Shown: positions 1 through 7,051, counted from the stretch's first letter. The stretch is 64,000 bases of DNA from Paenibacillus sp. S150 (GCF_019352175.1 NZ_JACBYI010000023.1:35122-99121); one strand, 5' to 3'. Numbers and translations: made by a program. Notes: generated by a model not told the origin, from the letters alone.

Positions 1-90
1 CGTTACATTAGTCATACAATAACACATGTCTTTTTTTATTAAGATTATTCCATGCCTCAAAATAAAGAAAAATGGTAGGTGAGAGAAAAA

Positions 91-303
91 ATGGGCAATC
101 TGAAAGAATTTATCGTACCTTATTCTATTCCAAATATCATAATTATGAACATATCTACTAAGAAAAAAATTATTTTATACGCTGTAAGTTCCAGTGGCAG
201 ATCAGTAGTTGTAGGACCAGTTGAAAGTGAATACGATAGAGGATGGTTAAACCGGTGTTGGGAGATATCCAAAGAGGAGTTGCTTGAAAATTATTCCTTA
301 TAA
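91..303 (+). CDS. Small protein of unknown function upstream of the Septu-like pair
   Basis: A 70-residue basic/hydrophobic protein with no family I recognise. The ATG at 91 is chosen because AGGTGA lies 8 bases upstream; an in-frame GTG at 79 would sit inside that ribosome binding site. The region is AT-rich like the two defence genes that follow, but an AT-rich gap of about 50 bases containing TATAAT at 320-325 separates them, so it may not share their transcript. It may be a third cargo gene or an unrelated accessory protein. Confidence 0.5.
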   Translation: MGNLKEFIVPYSIPNIIIMNISTKKKIILYAVSSSGRSVVVGPVESEYDRGWLNRCWEISKEELLENYSL

Positions 304-353
304 TAATTCAAATATATGGTATAATCCTCTTATTTAATATAGGAGGGAAAAAT

Positions 354-1505
354 GTGAAAATCAACGGAATAATCATTCAAAATATTGGCGGCATTAATAA
401 TTTGAGTCTTAAGTTTAATGAAAACTTAAATATGATTTGTGGTGTCAATGGAGTAGGTAAAACGACAATTCTTGAATGTATTATTAATTCTTTTAGTGGT
501 TACAATTCAGGGAATCCCAAACGTAATGCAAAATCTGAGCGTGGATCTTGGAATATCGACATTGATAACAAAAAAATACATTTCGATACTAATTCGTTTT
601 TACCTCATGAAACAAGAAAAGATTATGAGTATCTTGCCGATTCAGCACATAAAGTCATGTATGTGAAAGATGAGAGGCAAATAAATTATCAGAAGCTGCC
701 TGGAATTCTACCTGATGATAAAAGAGATTATTATAGATATCAACAACTTCTACTAGAAGGAATTCGTTCAGAATCCATTAAATCTTGGTTTACCAATAGA
801 ATGGTTTTTAAATCTATGGGAAATTTAACTGACTCAGAAATTTATAATTTAGATTTAGCCACACAGTGTTTTTCGTTATTAGATGAAAATGTTACATATT
901 CTGCTATTGAACATACTAACTTTGAGGTTATGGTTAATACACCACGGGGTGAAATACTTTTTGAGTATTTGTCTTCAGGGTTTAAATCGGCTCTTTTTAT
1001 TCTTTTAGGGCTAATTAAAGAAATTGAATACAATTCCGAACCTAAAGTTAAAGTTAGCGAGTTTGATGGTGTGATTCTAATTGATGAAGCAGATGCACAT
1101 TTGCATCCATATTGGCAAGGGAGTTTTGTCGATACTTTAAGAAAAATTTTTAAATCCGCACAGGTAATTATAACTACTCATAGTCCACATATGATTCAAG
1201 TCGCTAGTTTCGAGGAAATAATCGCTCTTGGATTTAACGATTTGGGTGAAGTCATTGAACTAGATTTAATTAAATCTGAATTTGGATTTAAAGGATGGAC
1301 AGTGGAGGAAATTTTAGAAGACGTAATGGGATTAAAAGAAACTAGATCTAGCGATTACATAGATGTAAAAGTCAAATTTGAATCAGCATTGGATGATGAG
1401 GATAAACAAAAAGCAACAGAATTATATGAAACCTTAAATAAAATGTTGCATCCCAGAAGCCCGATGAGAAAAGTATACGAATTGCAGTTAGGATCATTAG
1501 GGTGA
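354..1505 (+). CDS. ptuA: Septu-like AAA ATPase (PtuA-type)
   Basis: An ABC/SMC-like AAA ATPase of 383 residues. The Walker A motif GVNGVGKT is at residues 30-37, an ABC-signature-like LSSGFKS lies near residue 206, Walker B VILIDEADAHLHP near 241-253, and the H-loop TTHSPH near 275, all as in the AAA_15/AAA_21 family used by defence systems. There is no long coiled coil. The start is GTG because the overlapping ATG at 352 is followed at once by a stop; AGGAGG is 5-10 bases upstream. The next gene is an HNH nuclease 4 bases downstream, the PtuA-PtuB order of type I Septu. Known Septu systems restrict phages; the role here is inferred. An OLD-like or retron-associated ATPase remains possible, but no reverse transcriptase is visible. 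Confidence 0.75.
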   Translation: MKINGIIIQNIGGINNLSLKFNENLNMICGVNGVGKTTILECIINSFSGYNSGNPKRNAKSERGSWNIDIDNKKIHFDTNSFLPHETRKDYEYLADSAHKVMYVKDERQINYQKLPGILPDDKRDYYRYQQLLLEGIRSESIKSWFTNRMVFKSMGNLTDSEIYNLDLATQCFSLLDENVTYSAIEHTNFEVMVNTPRGEILFEYLSSGFKSALFILLGLIKEIEYNSEPKVKVSEFDGVILIDEADAHLHPYWQGSFVDTLRKIFKSAQVIITTHSPHMIQVASFEEIIALGFNDLGEVIELDLIKSEFGFKGWTVEEILEDVMGLKETRSSDYIDVKVKFESALDDEDKQKATELYETLNKMLHPRSPMRKVYELQLGSLG

Positions 1506-1509
1506 TTAA

Positions 1510-2274
1510 ATGATAAAAATTCAAAGAACTGATCCGCCTACTAATTTAACTCAAGAAAAAATAGAAAGATTGACAGCCGAGTACATGGAGACAAACAAAA
1601 ATGTCTGGAATCAAGATTATATAAAAAATGCTTTAATGAAGATGAGCCATAATAAATGCATCTTTTGCGAATGTAAATTAGGAGAAGAGAGTAAGTATAT
1701 AGAAGTTGAGCATTTCCACCCCAAGTCTTTATATCCTGAAGAAGTCGTGGATTGGGAGAATCTTTTGCCTATTTGCAAAAGATGCAACGGTTTAAAAAGA
1801 GATCACGATACTAAGATGCTTCCAATTATTAATCCTACGCTGATTGATCCGAAAGCCCATTTAACTATTAAGGGTTATAGATTTTCTAGTATCGATGATC
1901 TTGGAAAAAGGACTATTAGGGTATTAGGTTTAAATGACTCAGATCGACTTTTTTTACCTCGTGTGAAGATAGGTAATGAAGTATCAAATATATTAGATGG
2001 TTTGGTAAGATGGGTTGAAAAGATTAGAGGAAACAATTCAACTGAGGACGAAAATGAATTAATAGGAAAGATGTATAACATATTAAAATCATGTCAACCC
2101 GATTCCGAATATAGTACTATCTGTTCATACGCACTTTTCAGAGACGATAATTACTACGAGGTAAAGGAATATATGCAACAGCAAAAAATTTGGAATGATG
2201 ATTTATCTAATTTAGAAGAAGTAGGATTAAAAAACTGTCTTATAGAACACCCAGCATCTCACTCCAGTGTCTAA
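1510..2274 (+). CDS. ptuB: Septu-like HNH endonuclease (PtuB-type)
   Basis: A 254-residue HNH nuclease. Zinc-knuckle cysteines C50 and C53 and C89 and C92 bracket the catalytic-type EVEHFHP (residues 65-71), followed by the asparagine and histidine region WENLLPICKRCNGLKRDH. This layout matches PtuB and the HNH partners of defence ATPases. It starts 4 bases after the ATPase stop, so the two are almost certainly cotranscribed and probably form a complex in which the ATPase controls nuclease activity (inference from Septu). A hairpin terminator follows at once. The AT-rich composition of the pair differs from the flanking phage genes and suggests separate acquisition. Confidence 0.75.
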   Translation: MIKIQRTDPPTNLTQEKIERLTAEYMETNKNVWNQDYIKNALMKMSHNKCIFCECKLGEESKYIEVEHFHPKSLYPEEVVDWENLLPICKRCNGLKRDHDTKMLPIINPTLIDPKAHLTIKGYRFSSIDDLGKRTIRVLGLNDSDRLFLPRVKIGNEVSNILDGLVRWVEKIRGNNSTEDENELIGKMYNILKSCQPDSEYSTICSYALFRDDNYYEVKEYMQQQKIWNDDLSNLEEVGLKNCLIEHPASHSSV

Positions 2275-2286
2275 TGTCATTTATAT

Positions 2287-2322
2287 GAATATCCCGTCGA
2301 TGTCAGTAGTCGGGGTATTTCT
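2287..2322 (+). terminator. Terminator of the Septu-like operon
   Basis: An inverted repeat (AATATCCCG paired with CGGGGTATT) followed by TTCTTT, 12 bases after the HNH nuclease stop codon. Confidence 0.65.
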
Positions 2323-2377
2323 TTGCATTCAGGAAAATTTTCCTTATCGTCACATACATAAATTATTTTAAGAAAAT

Positions 2378-2407
2378 AACCGTCCTGACCTTAACTTGGG
2401 GACGGTT
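2378..2407 (-). terminator. Terminator of the small leftward gene
   Basis: Perfect 8-bp arms AACCGTCC and GGACGGTT are followed, reading leftward, by a T-rich run. It sits directly at the stop codon of the leftward small gene. Confidence 0.65.
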
Positions 2408-2634
2408 CATTCATTCGTTTCTCCTTCGATCCGCAGTCTGATTACCCGTGAAATACTCTCCACATCACTGTATGGCACCCAAACAGGTCCCTCAATCGTA
2501 TTGATCTTTACTCGATCCGGATCTGCTGATACCTCCGCAATGCCCTTTATCTTATCCCCGTTTAATAGCCATACAACAATCATTTCCCGTCTTACAGCCG
2601 CGACCTTTAAACTTTGCTTAAGCTTTTTATCCAT
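2407..2634 (-). CDS. YolD-like / Sm-fold small protein
   Basis: A 75-residue protein. A charged N-terminal segment is followed by a beta-rich core (residues 20-65, with LNGDKIKGIAEVS and VWVPYSDVESI) reminiscent of the C-terminal half of YolD-like proteins, which accompany Y-family polymerases in SOS cassettes. GGAGGT lies 6 bases before the ATG and a TATAAT-like element about 35 bases before it. Terminators on both sides make it a single-gene unit. No polymerase IV gene is adjacent. The family assignment is tentative; an unrelated small beta-barrel phage protein is equally possible. Confidence 0.45.
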   Translation of the reverse strand: MDKKLKQSLKVAAVRREMIVVWLLNGDKIKGIAEVSADPDRVKINTIEGPVWVPYSDVESISRVIRLRIEGETNE

Positions 2635-2681
2635 GACCGTACCTCCGGGCTTTTCTGAGTATTATACACCCCGTTTGATAA

Positions 2682-2715
2682 AATAACCCGCCGTGCTTAT
2701 GCCTGACGGGTTATT
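2682..2715 (-). terminator. Terminator of the DNA ligase gene
   Basis: 9-bp arms AATAACCCG and CGGGTTATT around a 16-base loop, with T-rich flanks in both directions. It lies 6 bases past the ligase stop codon. Confidence 0.7.
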
Positions 2716-2720
2716 TTTGC

Positions 2721-3581
2721 TCATACAATAAACTCTGTAAATACTGGACTCCGCAGCATGCCGGACTTGGTCCAGTTCCTCATTCTCACCTTAGCCCGCA
2801 GCCGGGGCTCCAGATGTACAAACTCTTTGTCCTCGCCATTTACGAGCTGCTGAGCTACACCTCGAAAAGCTTGCTTGTGTAGTGGTGTAGCTCCAAGTTT
2901 GATGATCCCAGCCGGGCGCAGTCTACCGGACGGCCCGGGGACCGAAGCGAGCCAGCCGAACTCCTGTTTACGATATCCAGTTATATACACCTCTGCATAG
3001 GTCCAATTAATGACCTTCTGCCAGGCATGGGAACGGCGGCCAGTCTCGTAGGTGCTATTCTTACGCTTGCCGACGACACCTTCCATGCCCCGAGACTCAA
3101 TCTCTGTAAATAGAGCTTCACCAGCGCCGTCTATATGCGGTACTACGCCGTAATTGCTGGAGGGTAGGGGTAATCCTGCCAGTATCTCTTTGCGGCGCAG
3201 GAGCGGCAACTCACGCAGGTCCTCGCCCTTATATTGTAATATATCGAAGATAGCGTAAAAGGCTGGCAGAGTGGATGTGAGTTGCTGAATCTTATCCGCC
3301 CGGCGTGCCTGGAAGCGGCTCATGACAGACTCAAAATCAGACACTCCGGTTGCCGGATCAACGCAGGCGACTTCACCGTCCAGGATCACATCATTTTCAA
3401 ACGGTAGCTGAAGCTCGGGGTATTGCCGGGTACAGTCGTTGTTGTGACGGGTATAAAGCCGGATGACCCCGGCCTGCTGGGAGTAGATTAGCCGGTGGCC
3501 GTCTATCTTTGGTTCGAATATATAATCGCTGTGGCTAAACGGACCGGGGGCCGTTTGCAGAAGCATAGGGGATATAAACAT
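2721..3581 (-). CDS. ATP-dependent DNA ligase
   Basis: A 286-residue ligase that seals DNA nicks using ATP. Motif I EPKIDGHRL carries the adenylated lysine near residue 25. Motif III DGEVA, motif IIIa FYAIFDIL, motif IV EGVVGKR and motif V-like WQKV follow in order, with a C-terminal OB-type segment (YITGYRKQEFGW). The size fits the stand-alone LigD-type ligase domain seen in Bacilli and their phages; no polymerase or nuclease domain is attached. It is transcribed alone. A replication, repair or end-joining role during phage growth is inferred. Confidence 0.9.
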   Translation of the reverse strand: MFISPMLLQTAPGPFSHSDYIFEPKIDGHRLIYSQQAGVIRLYTRHNNDCTRQYPELQLPFENDVILDGEVACVDPATGVSDFESVMSRFQARRADKIQQLTSTLPAFYAIFDILQYKGEDLRELPLLRRKEILAGLPLPSSNYGVVPHIDGAGEALFTEIESRGMEGVVGKRKNSTYETGRRSHAWQKVINWTYAEVYITGYRKQEFGWLASVPGPSGRLRPAGIIKLGATPLHKQAFRGVAQQLVNGEDKEFVHLEPRLRAKVRMRNWTKSGMLRSPVFTEFIV

Positions 3582-3751
3582 AGTTTCACCTCTATCTAAT
3601 TATAAATGCCATAAGAGGGGAAAAGGGCAGGTAAGTGTTGGACATAAAAGTACCCATTAACATATGACTGGTCGGCGGCTTTTTTACGTTTACAGATAAT
3701 CATAAATCGTATATTGTAAGCATATGGTAATCACTTTAATGGGGGTAATAA

Positions 3752-3856
3752 ATGATGAAAGAGAAGACGTTGGAGCAGTTCCAGGCCGAATGGAATATGC
3801 ACGTCGGAGCAATGCGGATGGTCTTAACTAACAATAGAGATATTGGAGGGGAATAG
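3752..3856 (+). CDS. Very short hypothetical protein
   Basis: A 34-codon reading frame starting ATGATG behind GGGGG, and ending 2 bases before the next start. The deduced peptide is polar with a tryptophan-containing centre, with no recognised family. The tight coupling to the next gene and the good ribosome binding site support translation, but it could be a leader peptide or a gene remnant. Confidence 0.35.
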   Translation: MMKEKTLEQFQAEWNMHVGAMRMVLTNNRDIGGE

Positions 3857-3858
3857 AT

Positions 3859-4071
3859 GTGAGGCTAGGAGCGGATTTGAAAAAAGAAATACAGTCGGCC
3901 ACAGTAAAGCCGAAGGAAATCAAGATGAGTCCGTACACCTTTGAAGATATCCGGCAGGATAAGGGGTGTCAAGGCGATATAATGGAGTGGTTTCCAAATG
4001 GCGGTTTTAGTTTTATGATGATCCCCATTAAGGTGGATTTAATGGTTAAGAAATGGGAGTTTGTATCTTAG
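3859..4071 (+). CDS. Small hypothetical protein
   Basis: A 70-residue protein starting at GTG, with GGAGGGG 7 bases upstream. It has a charged N-terminus and a C-terminal region rich in methionine and hydrophobic residues; no motif is recognised. It is followed by a hairpin terminator and probably cotranscribed with the 34-codon frame before it. Confidence 0.4.
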   Translation: MRLGADLKKEIQSATVKPKEIKMSPYTFEDIRQDKGCQGDIMEWFPNGGFSFMMIPIKVDLMVKKWEFVS

Positions 4072-4084
4072 TTGCTAGCATCGT

Positions 4085-4121
4085 AAAAGCCCGTCTACCT
4101 TAACTGGTCGGCGGGCTTTTT
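4085..4121. terminator. Bidirectional terminator
   Basis: AAAAGCCCG and CGGGCTTTT form a stem with T/A runs on both sides, between two converging genes. The 3' half (ACTGGTCGGCGG then a T-run and ACGTTTA) is repeated in degenerate form at 3667-3692. Confidence 0.7.
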
Positions 4122-4135
4122 ACGTTTATATAAAA

Positions 4136-4615
4136 TTATCTTTTTCCAGCTTTTTTTGCCGACCATTCCCGCGCTTGGCGGTTTTTATGCTGTCGCCTAC
4201 ACTCGTCGCTGCAAGTAACACTTCCGTTCACGGGTTCAAATTCTTTTCTGCACCAAGAGCACGTAGAGTTCGTCTTTCTTCTCTTTATTTTTCGCGGCGG
4301 GTTTATCCGCTCTTTATTTTCGTGATAAAAGGAAATGCTTGTTTCCCGATCGTACTCGGCGCTATGGATGGGTTGGCATTTTTCGCAGAAGCGTTGATTG
4401 CCGCTCATAACGCTGTAAACATTGCCGCAGCGTTCGCACTTGTCCATGCTGCCGAGAGGACGGGTATCTCCGCTGCGTTTTCGTCTCCTGTAGCTTTCAG
4501 CCTGCTCCCTGCGGCGTCTGTCCCGACATTCCGGGCAATAATAAGCCCGAGGCCCACCCTGGAAGGTGCGTCCGCAAGAATTACAGGTTCTGGTCATAAG
4601 CATGTTTTGCATCAC
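4136..4615 (-). CDS. Triple zinc-ribbon protein
   Basis: A basic protein of up to 159 residues with three separate CxxC...CxxC-type clusters: CNSCGRTF with YCPECR, CERCGNVY with FCEKC, and CSWCRKEF with CSDECR. They are separated by Arg/Lys-rich linkers, suggesting nucleic-acid binding. The start overlaps the previous gene's stop; an internal ATG at 4603 is an alternative. It is the last gene of a four-gene leftward operon. No enzymatic domain is visible. Confidence 0.65.
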   Translation of the reverse strand: MMQNMLMTRTCNSCGRTFQGGPRAYYCPECRDRRRREQAESYRRRKRSGDTRPLGSMDKCERCGNVYSVMSGNQRFCEKCQPIHSAEYDRETSISFYHENKERINPPRKIKRRKTNSTCSWCRKEFEPVNGSVTCSDECRRQHKNRQAREWSAKKAGKR

Positions 4616-5097
4616 TCCATCGGAGGTGGATTGCTTTGTTTAGGATTGGGCTGATTCCGGTCGATTACCCATGTCTTGCCGATTTTTCTTGCAACGACCT
4701 TCCCGCCCAAACAGTAATTTTTTATTGTTCCGGGAGCCAGGTCCCATAACTTGGCAGCCTCTTCGACGCCCATCACGTTATTTAGCGCGTGCTGTTGGGT
4801 ATGATAGGCATGCACGTATGAGTCTTTTAATGGCTCGTTGGTAAAGTCTTCAACGTCTAGTTCGGCCATAAGCTCTCCGAACATGTCCAGCAATACCAAT
4901 TCCGCCTCTCCAAACTGATGCGCATGCTCCATCAGGTCGCGGTGAAGGCGCTCAAGCGTCTGCGCAGGCTTAACTCCGAGCTGAGACAGGTGAGAGGCGG
5001 CAATGCCAACCTCTCCCTTATCGTTTACTCGGTCGCCTAACACATTTGCAATGGCAATTAAACGTCCGAAAACTTCACTTCGATCTTTTTTGATCAC
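4612..5097 (-). CDS. Cas8c/Csd1 C-terminal-like domain fused to a helix-turn-helix
   Basis: 161 residues in two parts. Residues 8-105 form an all-helical segment starting FGRLIAIANVLGDRV, with a middle PAQTLERLHRDLMEHA and an end VHAYHTQQHAL. These resemble in order the GRLFAVLE, PATVFPRLLRLSQHH and FALGYYHQ landmarks of the C-terminal (Cas11c-like) domain of type I-C Cas8c/Csd1. Residues 107-150 (VEEAAKLWDLAPGTIKNYC then GKTWVIDR) are a MerR/excisionase-type DNA-binding helix-turn-helix. It starts at GTG overlapping the stop of the 55-residue gene upstream. The Csd1 similarity is my reading of pattern, not a search result. It could be a phage regulator, a Cascade decoy, or unrelated to CRISPR. 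Confidence 0.55.
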   Translation of the reverse strand: MIKKDRSEVFGRLIAIANVLGDRVNDKGEVGIAASHLSQLGVKPAQTLERLHRDLMEHAHQFGEAELVLLDMFGELMAELDVEDFTNEPLKDSYVHAYHTQQHALNNVMGVEEAAKLWDLAPGTIKNYCLGGKVVARKIGKTWVIDRNQPNPKQSNPPPME

Positions 5098-5261
5098 GAA
5101 TCACACCGCCAGTTCAGCATGATCCGTTCCATATTTTCTTCTGCCTCAGACTCGGAATCAAAAGACCCCTTAGTCTGCACACCGTCCGATATCGTCCAGG
5201 GCAAAAACCCGTCCTCATCCGGCCACTCAGACCGGACGACTTTAAAATTTTGAATAATCAT
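5094..5261 (-). CDS. Small acidic hypothetical protein
   Basis: 55 residues, beginning MIIQNFKVV and ending RCDS, with good AGGAGG spacing. The stop overlaps the GTG of the next gene (GTGA), indicating translational coupling. It is rich in Asp, Glu and Trp; no family is recognised. It is the second gene of the leftward operon. Confidence 0.55.
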   Translation of the reverse strand: MIIQNFKVVRSEWPDEDGFLPWTISDGVQTKGSFDSESEAEENMERIMLNWRCDS

Positions 5262-5280
5262 CTTATTTCCTCCTTTTTTA

Positions 5281-5712
5281 TCAAGACCAGGTTAATAATC
5301 CGCGCTCGATGCACAGAGTTTCCATTGACTCTCCCGCGCGAAATTCAAGTTTCATGCGGTCAATTGAGACAGTGTAAATGCGAACGGCCCGGCCAGTAGC
5401 TTTTTCAACGCCTGTTCTGAATTCGGTAATCAATGTCTTTGTTTCTACTTTTTCATTCCGCAAAGCCTTGTAGTCAAATCTAGTCTTCGATCCAACTACG
5501 GATACATTCAGAACTTCGACGTTAGTAACCGCGAAATGTAAGAGTCCATTGACCTTTCTAATTTCGGTAAACCCGAAATGTTTTTCTCTGATTGCCTTTA
5601 CCTCCTTCCAAGCCATAGCCAGCGCTTGGGAGAAATACTCACGAACCTTACCACCAAACTTAGCAACTGCTTCCCGTGCGATTTTCCAAGCTCTGACCAT
5701 AACGTTTTTCAT
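5281..5712 (-). CDS. Phage protein with conserved N-terminal helical module
   Basis: 143 residues. The N-terminal 40 (NVMVRAWKIAREAVAKFGG then YFSQALAMAWKEVK) form an amphipathic helical cap that I recall at the head of many otherwise different Firmicute phage proteins. The rest is a beta-rich region with no recognised function. ATG 5712 is preferred because AGGAGG is 8 bases upstream; ATG 5718 is only 2 bases from it. It is the first gene of a four-gene operon driven by the dual-operator promoter at 5729-5784. Confidence 0.6.
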   Translation of the reverse strand: MKNVMVRAWKIAREAVAKFGGKVREYFSQALAMAWKEVKAIREKHFGFTEIRKVNGLLHFAVTNVEVLNVSVVGSKTRFDYKALRNEKVETKTLITEFRTGVEKATGRAVRIYTVSIDRMKLEFRAGESMETLCIERGLLTWS

Positions 5713-5728
5713 TTTCATTTCCTCCTTG

Positions 5729-5784
5729 ATGTGCGTCACCGCATTTATTGATATAAATATATCATGTGCGTTACCGCATGTCAA
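5729..5784 (-). promoter_or_regulatory. Strong promoter with two operator copies
   Basis: On the minus strand TTGACA (5784-5779), 17 bases, then TATATT (5761-5756) make a near-consensus sigma-A promoter. A 16-bp element, ATGTGCGTTACCGCAT on the plus strand, lies within the spacer (5764-5779). A second copy with one change (ATGTGCGTCACCGCAT, 5729-5744) lies just past the predicted start of transcription. Each is close to a palindrome (TGCG..CGCA), and centres are 35 bp apart, so a dimeric repressor could block both. The regulator is unknown. Confidence 0.75.
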
Positions 5785-5809
5785 CGGGTATTTTGGAAAA
5801 ACTTCTCCA

Positions 5810-5853
5810 TTGCATAAAGAACATTAGTTCGCATATAATACAAACAAACGTTC
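5810..5853 (+). promoter_or_regulatory. Promoter with candidate LexA boxes
   Basis: TTGCAT (5810-5815), 18 bases, TATAAT (5834-5839). GAACATTAGTTC at 5819-5830 fits the GAAC-N4-GTTC core of Gram-positive LexA (DinR) boxes and occupies the spacer. AAAC-N4-GTTC at 5842-5853 is a one-mismatch second copy downstream of the -10. The central four bases differ from the usual RNRY, so SOS control is an inference. Confidence 0.55.
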
Positions 5854-5872
5854 CTATTTCGGAGGCGATCAC

Positions 5873-6064
5873 ATGAAAATGAGCATCGGCCAAACTATAG
5901 AAATTATATACCTGGATAAGGCGGGCAAGATCACACAACGCAAGATTGATATCCTCGGCATCCGTGACGGACGTATCCGGGCGACCTGCCTGACAACCGG
6001 AGCGCCTCGGGTATTCTTGGCTTCCAGCATCTTGTCCTGGCGGCCTGTGAGGGCCGTGGTATGA
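5873..6064 (+). CDS. Small WYL-like beta-domain protein
   Basis: 63 residues resembling a single small beta barrel, IGQTIEIIYLDKAGK then RKIDILGIRDGRIRATCL and PRVFLASSI. This recalls the ligand-binding strands of WYL domains without the helix-turn-helix. Its stop overlaps the next gene's start (ATGA). It follows a promoter with candidate LexA boxes, so a DNA-damage role is possible but not shown. Confidence 0.5.
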   Translation: MKMSIGQTIEIIYLDKAGKITQRKIDILGIRDGRIRATCLTTGAPRVFLASSILSWRPVRAVV

Positions 6065-6444
6065 GTAACATGACAACGGATGAGCGGACCCTGCTCCGGG
6101 ACTATATCCTCTTGCAGTACATGGACCAGATGGTCCAGAAGAGCCTTGCAGACATGGAGCACACCTCAAACCTGCTTAAGCGTTTGTATCTTATGGCCGG
6201 ACATGCTGTCCTGGATCAGATCACAAAGGACTTGTACCGGCTGCGGCGGGAGATGAAGCAGAGGGATATAAAAATACTCGGAGACGAGCAAACGGATTTT
6301 GTCATCTACCATAATATTAATTGCAGGGGATACCAGGAGCGGTTTGCACTGACCCGGGATGTGCTGCGCGCGGAGATTAGTCTACAGTTGACCAAGTATA
6401 CATCAGAGCTGGGCACGTTCCTAAAAGAGGCGCGACAACAATAA
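6061..6444 (+). CDS. Helical hypothetical protein, partner of the WYL-like gene
   Basis: 127 residues, predicted almost entirely helical, with LLRDYILLQYMDQMVQKSL and a charged central stretch. No catalytic motif is seen. It is translationally coupled to the preceding gene and ends just before a terminator, so the two form a bicistronic unit. Such small pairs accompany SOS-regulated Y-polymerase cassettes in Bacilli by my recollection, but no polymerase is present. Confidence 0.5.
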   Translation: MSNMTTDERTLLRDYILLQYMDQMVQKSLADMEHTSNLLKRLYLMAGHAVLDQITKDLYRLRREMKQRDIKILGDEQTDFVIYHNINCRGYQERFALTRDVLRAEISLQLTKYTSELGTFLKEARQQ

Positions 6445-6462
6445 TGAATGATGACATAAAAA

Positions 6463-6492
6463 GGCCCCGTCAGTTATATGGCGGGGTTTTTT
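6463..6492. terminator. Terminator between converging genes
   Basis: CCCCG and CGGGG arms with a 12-base loop and a run of six T. It overlaps the 3' end of the leftward Xre gene and terminates the rightward pair. Confidence 0.65.
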
Positions 6493-6691
6493 CTGTTTTC
6501 TTTCTCCGAACGACATCCTCCACTTCGCAATCCAACACTTCGCATATCCTATCAATAATATCAAGGGCCACATAATCATCATTCCAAAGCTTAGCTGCGG
6601 TCCCCGAGGACATCCCCACACTCCGAACAAAATCCATTTTCTTGATGTTTCTTTTTACAAGCAATATACGTAACGGTTCAAATGTAAGCAT
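6470..6691 (-). CDS. Xre-family HTH regulator (YozG/HTH_26 type)
   Basis: A 73-residue single-domain Cro/CI-type helix-turn-helix protein: residues 8-60 carry the five-helix fold (LRILLVKRNIKKMDFVRSVG, SSGTAAKLWNDDY, LDIIDRICEVLDCEVEDVV). These short regulators usually act as dimers on nearby promoters. The divergent region to the right contains an exact 12-bp direct repeat and a good promoter, which are its likely targets. Confidence 0.8.
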   Translation of the reverse strand: MLTFEPLRILLVKRNIKKMDFVRSVGMSSGTAAKLWNDDYVALDIIDRICEVLDCEVEDVVRRKKTEKTPPYN

Positions 6692-6727
6692 CGTATCAAC
6701 TCCTTGTCTTAATAGTATATGATCAAG

Positions 6728-6797
6728 AAAATAATTTCAATAACTCAAAAATAATTTCATGAATACACTTGATATTTGTTTCGACTTCGTTTATGAT
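6728..6797 (+). promoter_or_regulatory. Divergent control region with direct repeats and promoter
   Basis: AAAATAATTTCA occurs exactly twice, at 6728-6739 and 6748-6759, spaced 20 bp (two helical turns). Just downstream TTGATA (6769-6774), 17 bases, TATGAT (6792-6797) forms a promoter for the rightward small genes. The repeats are a candidate operator for the adjacent Xre protein. Confidence 0.55.
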
Positions 6798-6850
6798 TGA
6801 ATTAAGAAGTTGAAAAAATATTCTAGAAATTGAAACAAGGGGATGATGCA

Positions 6851-7021
6851 ATGGAGGAACTTAATGAATACGAATTTGAAGTTCATTTCAGGGATCAGCC
6901 GTATCTGGAAATAATTCGCCGTGGTAAAACGCAGTTGGAAGCTCTATTCAACGCAGAGCACGACTACGAAAACGAACCAGGTTACGCCGCAGTGATCTCA
7001 GTAGATCCACATAAAATCTAA
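6851..7021 (+). CDS. Small acidic phage protein
   Basis: 56 residues from ATG 6851 (AAGGGG 9-10 bases upstream); an upstream in-frame TTG at 6830 lacks a ribosome site. Acidic with aromatic residues; the middle part (EIIRRGKTQLEALFNAEHDY) looks like a small alpha/beta domain. No function recognised. First gene after the promoter at 6769-6797. Confidence 0.5.
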   Translation: MEELNEYEFEVHFRDQPYLEIIRRGKTQLEALFNAEHDYENEPGYAAVISVDPHKI

Positions 7022-7051
7022 GCCGGCGGGCATACGCGGGAGGGATAAAGG

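Noticed and set aside
354..2274. Retron Ec78-type system
   Set aside because: ATPase and HNH are present, but no reverse transcriptase or msr/msd region is visible within the window.
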